Below are positions 34,537 to 47,300 of a stretch of 64,000 nt of DNA, piece after piece. The notes below the pieces were generated by a model. That model was not told the DNA's origin. It saw nothing but the letters and a program-made list of their open reading frames with translations, and ran no database searches. The position numbers and the translations under genes were made by a program. Each line of letters begins with the position of its first letter. Within the stretch, counting starts at the first letter, position 1. The DNA comes from Omphiscola glabra (taxonomy: Eukaryota > Mollusca > Gastropoda > Lymnaeidae), in NCBI GenBank assembly GCA_964017045.1, contig OZ024808.1, forward strand, positions 7,573,284 through 7,637,283, in the 5' to 3' direction.

Positions 34537-37500
34537 ATGGCGGACGAACAATCACTGGCGAATGAAGAAACAGTACAATTCGACCCAGCAGCATGGAAAG
34601 CTGTGTCTTTGACACACGTTGAGTACCCAATAGGTATAATATAAAAACTCACTACTTTTGTTAACGTTTCTTAAATTTATTTTGACTCCTAAAATACATT
34701 ATATTAAAATATTGCAAACTTCATTTTCGATTTGACCATGTACATCGCCGGTAATCCCTTATTTTGACGCAAATTATTATTTCGAGAAAAATAAATTTTA
34801 AAATTCATTTTTACCTCATGGAATTTCATTAAAAGTATTTTTAAAATTAAAGTACCATCTTTTTGTTGGAATACAACAACAATTTAACACATTTTACGAG
34901 ATCAAAAGAAGTACATTTTCATGAATCTTTTGTCTTTCACGGCGCCATTGTGGTAAAATGTGGAGAACTCTTCTGTCCTTAAAGATACCTTATAAAATTT
35001 GCCCAATTGGATGTATCTAGATTAAAATAAATATGTTGTATTTATTTTATTACTTTAATTATGTCTAGGTGTCCGATATCTCTTTCTAAACAAGTGGTGG
35101 GCTAACAATTTTAAATATTAAGTTCTCACATATTTTAGGTATCTTTTATCGGTTTACTACTGTGAAATAAAGGTCTTGTTTCACTAATAAAATTGGATAT
35201 TCAGATAAATAATATGTGGTTTTTCAATTAATTCACACATTTCTTTACCATAAATAGGACGTTTATTCTTATTTTATGTGGACATGGGAATCATAGAATA
35301 GAATTAGGATTAGGGGGCCTACAACATGAAGTGGGATAGAACGAAAATGGTTGACCGCGGGGGGGGGGGGATATCTTAGTAAATGCTCTCAAAACGGAGG
35401 ATTTCTGATCTAATAATAAGGTAACCTAATTGCCGACGAACAACCTGGAAATTTAAATAAAACCGCATTTTGATTGGTAACATGGGTGGAAAATGAACGT
35501 GTCATCTGTAATCGTTTTATGGATATTCGGTTAGACACAGCAGTGTATGCTCTGTAAGCAGTGTCTGCTCTGTATATACGCAATTTTTCAACTTTTTGTC
35601 ACCCCCTGAGATGGTGTCACCCGGTGCGGTCCGCAGCCTCCTAGCTACGCCACTGAATACTATTTTCTGGTCTTCCATACCTCAGGGCTGGGGAGGTACT
35701 TTTACCTCTGGTTAAGAACCACTGTTATAGTGAAATGTTTCTGACACGGGTGCAGTAATTTGATATCTACGGGAGGTGAATTTCTTTAAAGTGTAATGCA
35801 GCGGTTCTCAACCTGTGTGTCGCGACCCCTCTGGGGGTCGAACTACCCTTTCCCAGGGGTCACGTAAGACCATCGGAAAACACACATACCCTACAGTTAT
35901 GAAGTAGCAACGAAAATAATTTTGTGGCCGGGGGTCGCAAAAACATGAGAAAATATATTAAAGGGTCGCAGCATTAGAAAGGTTGAGAAGCACTGGTGTA
36001 ATGGGACCCGGGTCCGAATGGCGGCGGTGCGTGTCTGGGTCCATTTTGACTAAATTTAAATACTATTCGGATGTCATTTGTGGTAGTTTTTTTTAGTTAA
36101 ACTGAAGAATTAAGTTTACAAACGTATAGTCCATTCCATTATCTTTCATTTGATACCTCATTTTGTCTTACAAATCCATCGAAAATATTTTAAATAGTTT
36201 TTTTTTAATCCCAACCTCTCACTTCTGGTACCCGAGTGCGAATAGCCGCTTCGTTCTTTAAAAGGTCATTAGTGGACACAGTGACTTTTTATAGCGGGGG
36301 GGGGGGGGGGGTGCAGAGATTTGTGACGTTATATTTGAGGGTGGGGGCTAACTTTTTGGGACGATTTGTGATGATGGGGGAGGGGGTCAAAAATTTGAGT
36401 GACGTCATTTATGGATGGCCCTTATGTGTATCATGGAAAATTATAGAAATATTGAAAGCAATAACAATCCGATAGGAGATTTAAGTATAAAGTATACAAC
36501 AACGACGTCGGCAAAAGTCCTCTTCAGCTACCGGTAACACAAGGACTAAATGGTACAAAACAAATCAATTAAAAAGATCTTACCTTTTATGCTCTGAGAA
36601 GTCCAAGAAAAAAAAACTGAACTTTTTAAAATGCTTTAAACAGGATATCGTCCTTTTAACACAATCAAAAGCTCGTTGAACACCTTAAACTTTGTGATAT
36701 TGCAACGGAACTGAAACTCCTTTAAATATGATGGAAACAATGTCTCACTTGTTCCATATTGTCTTTTCAGTTTACGTTTGGCGCGCATCCACAGATTTTC
36801 TATGTTTTGTGTGTGCACTTCTGGATCGTTGGGATCAACAAAATTTCTTTCATGCACCACAACGGAATGCATGAATATCCCATGGGACAAGTGCCCTATG
36901 TTTCTATAGCCTGCCCATCCATCTGTTATTATGTGTGTCCCTGGCAAAACCTGTTGGACGATAATGTTTTCCAGGGTTCCAGCTGTTCTGTCTGGAACTT
37001 CCACTAGGAAGCATTTTCCAGTGGACCTTTCTATTCCACCAAAAACCCAGTGGCCTTGACGCCACGCTCCTCTGTGGTATTTCCTATGAAAATATTTGGA
37101 TTCATCAAGCTCAACCACCATGGGCTCCCCATTATCATCAAAGCCACCAATCTGAGTTGCATGCTGGTTCAGATATATCCCTATATCCTCTCGAATAAAA
37201 TTAAACCAGTCAATCACCGTGTTTTGGTTCTGTATTTGTGACTCATGCTTTGTAGCATCTTGAGGAAAATCATTGGCGAAACAGTACATGAGAATGACTA
37301 GTTTAGATAATGGTAGATGGCTCCTGGTAAAAAATGAGCCATCTCGTATACTTTTCCTCAAACCACAAATTGAACACTTCCATATCTGTTTATCAATACC
37401 TTGATTGTAGGTAGCCAGCTTATAAGCCACATTGCAATTGTTGCATTCCATTTTGTTCTTTAAAAGGGAGCGCCTTGCTAGAAATTCCATTGTTGTATTA

Positions 37501-38332
37501 ACATTATTTGTTGCTTCACATAGTGTGCGCATAAACCAAATCTCAGTCCGAACTGCTGCATCATTTAAAATTTCCGTTGGATCAACAATTTGAATTCGGG
37601 TTAACCTTGGTCGTCCTGCCATTTTCAACGAAGTGATCCCACTACCATTAATACCTCAAAATGAGTCCGTCTTATTATATAAAATCACCAGCCCTCACCC
37701 TCATTTTACTTAACGCAAATCAGTCAACTTAAGCTCATTGGCATACGAAAAAGGGGGAGGGGAGCTCAAATTAGAGCTGACCAATCACGGACAACGTATT
37801 GACCCAACGCTATCATGGCCGATCTCCCCCCCCCCCCCAAATTTCTCCATCACCATAAATTGAAAAAAAAAGTGGACGCATTATCACAAACTCCCCCCCC
37901 CCCCCCCGGGGACGGGCTATTAATTTATTAACTTCAGCCCTAGTTAAACAAAAGTGTTACATCAACACCACGTGCTCGAGCCATGCCTCTGGTCCGCGGG
38001 GCTCTGGTCCCGGTGTCGATGGCGTGGACATCGGTCGCTCTTTGATGTCGGTTGAATACTATTACGTCGAGACTTTGAGTTTGGCGTCTTTTGCCTGGCC
38101 CACTGTTTCGCGGTTTCTCTGGTCAGCTTACATCACCCCTGAAACTCTTTCGTTGTCATTCTTTGATATAGTGACATAATGCCAAGTCCCGGTCACTTTT
38201 GGTCAGATAGCTTTATTCACAAGTTAATGATGATGTGTGTGTCCGCTGCCCTGGTAATCAACTCCAAATCCTCCCCCTCCTCCCCACCATGGCTTCAACT
38301 TTAAGGGGTTATCCGTATACTTCGAGTGCACT

Positions 38333-38365
<33 letters not shown>

Positions 38366-41300
38366 AGAAATTGGAGCGTACGTGATGCCGATGATCACGC
38401 TCTGAGGGAAAGGGAGAGCGTAGGGGGCGTGATGCCGATTATCAGATTCATAAAAACAAAACGTTGGAAATCCATTAGAACAGTGGTTCTCAATCTTCCT
38501 AATGACACGACCCTTTAATACAGTTCCTCATGTTGTGGTGACCCCCAATCATTAAATTACTACTTCAGAAATAAGTTTTTCTGATGGTTGTAGGCGACCC
38601 CTGAACAGCTGAACAAGCTATGACATTTTTAACCTTCATACTGGCACAGCCCGCATTAAATCGGCCTACAGTGTCTGGACATCACGACGGGACCTTCAAC
38701 GCTCGAGAGAGCCAGGTCCTTACACCCCAGTGTAAGCTGATGCCCCGAATCTGACATAATTGTCTATTATTTTTACATTACTTTAACAGTATGAATAATA
38801 CATGTGGTCTGAGACTGGCAAAAAATCTGGCCGCACACCGGCTAAATTGACCAAAACAACACAAACAAGTGACAGACACTGGAAATACATGTTTTATATT
38901 AAAATTTCAGTTTAAAACCAATGACAAAACATTCGGAAAACGATAAATACATGTTATAATATCCACTGAAGTGTTTTAATGTAGTTCCATGAGGTAAAAA
39001 TTGATTTTTTATTTTATTTCTGTAGAAATAATAAAATGCGTCAAAATAAGGGATTACCTACATCGCCATGACCAAAAGAAGAGCCAAGAATTGTCCGAAT
39101 TGAAGTTACTTTACTTTACACTTTGGCATGTTTTTTTAAAAAATTGAAGCAAACGCCCACCCAACAATACAACTGTCTATCTCCCAGAGCCAACAATAAC
39201 AAAACACAAGATGGGCAACACTTACTTAGCAAAAGTTATGTTTAAATTTAAAAAATACAAAAAATTCGTAAACACCCTTTTTTAAAAATATAATTTAATA
39301 AAATTATTGGCTAATTGTTACTCTTGGTTCCTTACGTTGTGATTGTTTAGGGTTCAGGTAAGGTTTAGGGATATATTTTTTAATGGTTAATTTTGAGAGA
39401 TGGGTCCGCGTTTTTTACAATGGCCGCCATCTTGGTTGCCCCGACCCGCAAACTTTTACATGTTCACGGGTCGGGACAACCAAGATGGCGGCCGTGGAAA
39501 AATAAAATAACTCATGTTTTTGCTAAAATTACGAATAAAAAGTTTTTAAAAATGAAAAAATGATCTAAATCTATCCCTCACCCTAACCTGAACCCTAAAT
39601 TCCTCCCTAACCCGGTTTTGACCCTCTCCCTAACCAGGGTTTTGACCCTCTCCCTAACAGGGTTTTGACCCTCTCCCTAACAGGGTTTTAACCCTCTCCC
39701 TAACAGGGTTTTAACCCTCTCCCTAACCAGGGTTTTGACCCTATTGGAACCAGCGTTTTGACACTCTCCTTAGCCTAACGTGGCGCTGGGTTTTGACCCT
39801 GAAAAGTAGGAAAATTAAAAAAAAAAAAAAAGAAAAGTGGCCAAAATTAATTATAAAATAAAGAAGTAATGAAAACCCAACTTACATTTTTATGGAATAC
39901 ACTTTTACACACTTTATTTCAGGTTCCAACGAAAAGAATATCCAAACATTAATGGAGCATAGTCTGGTCAACTTCTAAAGACATCTCATAAAATGGCGGA
40001 GCTCATTAACATATTTAATCCAACCAATGAAATTTTAAAAATTATAATTAATCAACCAATAAATATTTGCCACCGTCATATTAATGAAAATGTAACTAAT
40101 AAAAAAATAAGGGGAGTGAATCCACGCAAATGACGTCACAGAAACACAACTAGACATCAGCACTTTTTAATTATGTTTAGGGATATATTTAGGATTCAGG
40201 TTAGGTTTAGGGAAACATTTAGTCATTTAGTGTTCAGGTTAGGTTTAAGTTAGGCTTAGGGATACATTTAGGAAATTTTTCCTTTTAGTTTTATTCTTAA
40301 TTTTACGGGTTGTGGCAACCAAGATGGCGGCCTTGGTGAAAAACGGGGCACTATCTCTACCGAATTACCAGATTATTAAAATTAAACTCACATTCTAGAA
40401 ACATGGATTGGTGGAGATGGGAGATAACTTCCTAGTAAAGCCTAATAATAATAAAGGTCCATTTCAAACTTCTACCCTGAATGTTTATTAGTATAACCCC
40501 TAAATGCCAAATACTAAAGAAAATGAGGCAATTTCACACTATTAGTGAGTTTAGGCTTAGGGATAGATTTAGGGTTCAGGTTAGGTTTAGATTTAGGGTT
40601 AAGGTTTAGGAATTTTTTTCATTATCATTTAACGTTTTATTCTTAATTTTACGGGTCGCAGCAACCAAGATGACGGCCGTGTGAGACATCGCGGAACCAA
40701 TACTGGGAAATTACCAAAAATTAATACCTTGACCTTGGTCAGTAGTCTCCCTCACTTTACCGAAGTACCCAAGTTGTGTTTAATGGCTTAACTAAGCAAT
40801 AGACTAAAATTGAAGTAAATCTAAGACGGAACAGAATTCCTTTAGTAATGTCTTTTTGAGGCCAGTAAAAAAAAAAGTCCTTAATTAACTAAATACTGTT
40901 AAAAACATACCTGCCATCCTGTACAATTTACCAGTAATTTGTAAAGTTTTTATATGTTTGCCAGGTTGAATAACCCTACAATCTTTTGTATATGTATATT
41001 ATTTTTTTGGATTTAGAAAATAAATATTTGTGCACAAAATACACATCGAACCTGGGAGTGTAATAAATTCAACGGATACAACAAGAAGCTTAAATCCTAT
41101 TAAAGAGGCTATTTGCCTGTTCAGTTTAAGCCTTTTTTGTTGTTCGTCCATCAAGATCGACTAGGACCATCAAGTCATCGGGTTGGGGGCGGGAGGGTTG
41201 TGGGTCACGATGAGTTCATAGGTGGCCCTCTAGTCCGATCCGTGCTCGGAATGGTCTTTGGCACCGCAGGCAAGGGATAGTTGCTATAGTTGGTGCTCTA

Positions 41301-44300
41301 ATGTTGCTTTTTCGGGCTAGCCTCTGTGTCTCAGCTGTGGCTCTCCTACTGGCTTCATGAGATTGAGCCCCCTTCTTGACAGCTGATCTCCACCTGGCTC
41401 TGTCCTAGGCTGCCTGCACTCATTCAATCAATAGGGTTGATGCTGAAGGCCTTTAGTGCTGCTTTCAGTGTGTCCTTGTAACGCTCTTTTTGACCTCCTT
41501 TGGAGCGCTTGCCGTCTAGCGTGAGTTCACTGAAGAATAGCTGTTTAGGGAGTCGGTTGTCTTCCATACGGGCTACGTGTCCTACCTAACAGAGTTGAGA
41601 CTGCATCAAGGTGATGAAGATGCTAGGTAGGTTCGCTCTAGCAAGGACCTCCATGTCAGGCACTTTGTCTTGCCACCTGATGCCGAGGAGTTTCCTGAGG
41701 CAGTTTGTGTGAAAGTGGTTTAGGTTCTCTGCGTGACGCTGGTAAACTGTCCACGTTTCACATCCGTATAGCAATGTTGAGAGGACTGCTGCGCTATAGA
41801 CCCTGATCTTCGTTTCTCGTCTGATATCTCTCCTCTCCCATACAGTGCTTCAGAGTCTGCCAAATATTGCACTAGCTTTTGCGAGTCTGGCATTCATTTC
41901 GTCATCCATGATGACATTTCTGGAGAGAGCGCTGTCCAAGTAAGTAAATTTATCCACAGCGTTTAGACGCTGTCCGCTGATGGTGATGCTGGGTTCAGCG
42001 TAGGGTCTGCTGGGAGCTGGCTGATACATCACTTCAGTCTTCTTTGTGTTGACTGTGAGGTCAAAGTTGTTGCAGGCCACAGAGAAGATATCGACGCTTT
42101 GTTGCGTGGCAGCTTCAGAGGCAGCAGTGAGGCACAATCGTCCGCAAACAGAAGGGTTGATGATGTTAGGTTCAACCAAAATAGATCGGTTAGGCCATCT
42201 AATTTTAGAAACAGCACAGTCTCATTGACATCATTATCATTCATTAATACTAAGACAGTCTAGTATGGTAGCAATTACTCTGAGTAGTAAACCATAATTA
42301 CACATCTGTTTTTGTAATTCTTAACAAGAACTGCAGTTTTCTTAAGTGTTCTGTTTACTTATATTAAATGATTTAATATAATTATGTTACTGTTACTAGT
42401 ATTTTGATTAAGTTTTATCCCTATTGGCTCTCTCCCTCCGGTGCATTGAAAAATAATGTTATAAGTTGAAGCTAAACTCCACAACTTTGTCAAGATGGAT
42501 GAAATTTTACTTCGTTAATTTAAATACGGGAAACTATATTAACACAGCTAGCGTAAGTAACAAAAGAATTTTGTTTAATTATATCTAATTTGCTGTAAAA
42601 TTCATCATCTGTCCCTTTTTAATAAAATTGCTAGTGACAGTGTAAAAAAAATACAAATTTGACAAGCTATTTAAGTTAAAATATGCGATCTGTCCATTTT
42701 TAAATGATCAGAACATCCTTAAATGTTCGCACAGTGATGGAAAGATTATTAATTTTTTATTCATCCATTCAAAACATGCATATAAATGATAAAAAGGTTT
42801 TAAATTATACTTTTTTGACTTTACATTCTTTTCTGTACAGTTTTTTATACTGTTGTAGAGTTATTTGGGACATTTTGTGCATTTTTTAAAATCCTACAGT
42901 TTGGCATGTATGATTAAAAAATAATTTTTGGTTAAAAAATAATTTTTGGTTGAGACATCTAATACTTGACTTAGAGGCCACGCAGAAGGCCATGGGACAG
43001 GTTACGCACAAGAGTATATTGTGTTTGTATCACAAGTACACATTTGATTGGGGGGTGGGGGGTTAAAAAATGGGCCAAAATAGTGTGACATTATTTATAA
43101 GATACGATAAGATACTTTTATTGATCCAAATAAATGGTAATTTATATATTTCATCTATCTTACATATTTTTTCATTCTTATGTTATCCCTGGAAAAAGTG
43201 ATAATGTTTGACTTTCAATGAGTTTCATTGAATTTTATTATTTAGGCCTTTTAATAATCAGGACTCCCACGCAGTTGGGAAAACAGGAAATAGTGGGAGT
43301 TCACTAAATATTTTTTCTTGTCGGGAAAATGGGTATTCTAGTAAGGAAATTTTCTGGCTCGACCGGAACTTTTCAAGTTGCAAAAATAATTTATTTATTT
43401 AAAAAAAAAAACCAAAAGAAATTAAATCTATTCCAGTTTTGATAGTAAAATCTACAAAAATAAGCCTTCATCTTGTTCTATTTTGAAATAATCACATGAA
43501 ATTACTCTTGTGTGACATTCTTTTTGAAAGGAGATATTAAAATGAGAGTGAAATAAATTTTCACTAAGGCACACAACAGAATAGTTAAACATTTCAAGAG
43601 CTTGAGATCTCCAAAAAGGCCTATAGAGATAAGTAGACATGTTTGCTGAGCCAGCCGCTACTAAAATTCGCTGCATTTTTCGGGGTTATTACTTGTAATG
43701 TCAAATTTATATTAGCATGCATTTGACCAGATACCCTAATGCTAAAGGTCCTCTTTGATCAACCTTCCTCTTTACATAATGCATACATATCATGTTAGTG
43801 TAATATTAGGCTTAAAAAAAAAAAACATGATTGCAGGTTGAACATGTGACACATGAAGAAACTCATTTTCCTGCGTAATTTAAAGAGATGATTGGTCACT
43901 TTAATTTTTGTATTTGCTTTTTCTAGTATGTTTTAGCACACCAGTAAAAGAATATGGCATTTTGGACTCAAAAACCCTACGGATGTTTCATTTTGAATAG
44001 GCTATACTTGTGACTTAAATCACTATTAACTTTTCTCTGTAGCAACATAACAAAATATAATAAAGAGATTAAACATTTTTATTTTCAAACATAGTTTTAA
44101 ATAGTTAAGTTACATATTGCATACTTTCATACGGTATTTAAAAAAATGTTTAGATATTCATATTGGCTTTTGCAGTATCAGTTACTGGGTACCCTCTTAT
44201 TCACCATTAAGATAACAATCATTTAGGTCTACATCCTTTTTCATATTTTTTCTCATATTATGGTAATTATTAATGCTTGTTTATTTAGCTTACTATTCCT

Positions 44301-47300
44301 AACATTCATATATTTTAGCAGTCATCATCAAATAATTTACTAACAATAGTTTCATAAAGTCAGCAGATTAGATTTTGGGTTCTTTTCATTGGGAGAGATA
44401 GCTATCATCAATGACTGTACTAATTTAACTTTTAATCTTTTCTCCCAGGTGACTTGGTTGGTTTTATTTTTGCTTGGTTTAGTCTGTTACCTTTCATTTT
44501 GATTGTCAGCTTTTCTACACTAGTTATCCTACGTCGAGACTTGCACACTGTGAGTATTGTTGTCTTGTCTTATATTACTATACACGTTTTTGTCTTTATA
44601 GGTGAAACATTTGAACCTTTTCTTGAAAGATGAAAGCATGAAATTGGCTTGGGATTGTACGTGATAAGTTGCAAACTAATGTTATAAGCCATCTAATGTA
44701 ATAGGCCCATAGTAATTCTAATAATTTTCTCGGAGGCTGCCGTTCCTCAAGTAGAGGTTCATGTTTAATCTCCTTCAATGACGTGTCACAGTCTTAGTGT
44801 GTGATTAAAGGGGTTGAGAACTGCTTCCTTATAGGACCATCCTGTGATCATGTTTAATGTCCTTCAATGACGTGTCACAGTTTTAGTGTGTGATAAAAAG
44901 GTTGGGAACTGCTTCCCTACAGGACTATCCTGTGATCATGTTTAATCTCCTTCAATGACGTGTCACAGTTTTAGTGTGTGATAAAAAGGTTGAGAACTGC
45001 TTCCCTACAGGACTATCCTGTGATCATGTTTAATCTCTTTCAATGACGTGTCACAGTTTTAGTGTTTCCTAAAAAGGTTGAGAACTGCTTCGCTACAGGA
45101 CTATCCTGTGTCAGAGCAAAACATAAATTCAGGCGGCAATTGATTTTTGACTTGGTTACCATTCATAGATCTCTATATTTGCTTGCAAGTCCTTCAGAAG
45201 TTTTTGAGGCAAATTTAAACCAAAATTATTATTTGCACAGCTGTCAACTTATTTATTAAATAAACTTTTTATTCATCAACGTGGAGTTTATAATTTTTTG
45301 GGCTGGTTATTTCTAAGTTAGTCTGAACTTATTTTAACTTTTAAATTTTCTTGTATTGAAACCTTTTTTCAATGAAGTTTAAAACAGCAACTTTGATTTG
45401 ATTTTCTTATTGTTTATAGGTGGCATTTTTTGCAGGCTTATGCATCAGTGAAGGCATAAATATTATTATTAAACATATAGTTCGAGAGCCCAGGCCAGTA
45501 CGTGGTAAGATATGATGACAAAGCTTTTTATTTACATTTTGCTGTTAACCTCTTATTACAATCATACTATTACATATGCAGAATAGTTTTACTTCAACAG
45601 TTCCCATCTAGTTTATTGCAAAAATGTGACAAAAAGGTGTATCCTTATTCCCATCTGTTACATGCATATAAGTCATTGTTAGCCTTATTGCTTCCTTTTT
45701 TTGGGGTGTAATTTGTAATAAAATAAAAATAAACGTTGCAATTTATTTAATTTCTGCAATGTGTCATCATACCATGATCTTGACCTTAGACCATATTTAG
45801 CATGTTCTAAACTTTTTTCAGTGCTAAGTTTATGAGTCCTGTGTTACAAATTGAAAGATGAAAAAAAAAATGCATTTAATCTAAAATTGAGTCCCCTAAA
45901 ATCATATTTGAGGAGCAGGATTTCAGATTCATCCAAGCAACAATATATTAAAATTGCATCTCAAAAATGCAGAGCAATTAAAGGGTTGATAATTTTATCA
46001 GTCAGATTATCATTGAGAGTCATTTGAATACCATGGAATGATTACAATTCAACTTTCAGTAATCCATTGTTTTCTATTTACGAACAGGCCGTTCAAATTT
46101 ATACACAGAGTATGGCATGCCATCTAGTCACTCACAGTTCATGTGGTTTTTCTCTTCATATTTTGCTCTGTTTTTATTACTAAGGTAATTTTTATCCACA
46201 CTGTCAAGTTAGATGAATTCAGTCCTGCAAATGTGTTATTATAATATTTTGAAATAATTTCAAAGTAGTCCTGCATTAAAAATGTAATCTTCAGTATAAT
46301 TTATTCCCTAAAAGAATGTTTCTGAAAATGAAGGACTGTTAAATAAACATGTGCTTCTCATTCACCATATCAGATGAAGACTTAAAATTCAGTATATATT
46401 TACCGCAGATATTTAATTTGTGTTTAATAAATTACTCTTGTAGTTAATAGAGATTTATTTTAATTGGACAGGTTATACAAAAATCATTCAATAATAGATG
46501 ACCTGTGGAAATATGTGTGTGCAGGTCTTGGAGTTGTATGTGCAATTTTGGTATCATGGAGCAGGTAAAGCATATGTTCTTCATAATGTTTTAAATGGAT
46601 GATTATTTTTATTATTTTAATAAGTTATTATTTTACTTGTTATAGTCCCCCAAACAATGGCGGCAATGTGTGACCATCCCTAAGTTACTTTACAAACCAT
46701 GCATTCAAGTAATGCACTTATTGGGATTCCAATTAGTTCTTACCCCCCCTTTTACACTTTTTTTTCCCCATGCCCTTGAACTATATTAATATTCTAATAT
46801 CATCTCCCCTTTTACACAGATTTATTACACCATATTTAAATTGAGACTTTTTGTAAGTGAAAAATAAATATTACGCATTTAAAATCACATTTAATGCAGT
46901 CATCTGGTATTTTATTTTGCGCGCTTCTCTAAACTCACCATTATTCCACACTTTCTTAATACCGGTACATAGAGAATTAGTAGTTGTCATATTTTAAAAA
47001 TGAAATAAGAATTTTAAAAAACCCATCTTCCAGTTCAATTTATAATTTCTTTTTTTAGTTATGACCATTCAACTGGTATGACAATAGAGGAACCTATTTA
47101 TTGTAGTATTTAAAGAGCTGTAAATGATGTTTAAAACTTACATTTTTTGTCTATTGTATTTCTTAGGGTATATCTGAGCTACCACACAATCAGTCAAGTG
47201 CTTCTTGGAGCATTTATAGGCAGTGTGTTAGGTGTGCTTTGGTTTGCAAATGTCCATTTTTTATTAACACCTGTGTTCCCTATCCTTGCAAGCAGGTAAG

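Noticed and set aside
35830..35850. tRNA B-box-like GGTCGAACTACCC
   Set aside because: It is internal to the SPIN-like element; no A box or cloverleaf can be drawn.
36520..36545. CTACCGGTAAC near the Merlin gene as a terminal repeat related to foldback family A
   Set aside because: Only about 8 bp match and the orientation is wrong for an element end; a coincidence until an alignment shows otherwise.
39340..40620. Interstitial telomere made of TTAGGG
   Set aside because: TTAGG/TTAGGG words are frequent but irregular and always linked to the YY1-type arm; a dispersed repeat explains them better than telomere sequence.
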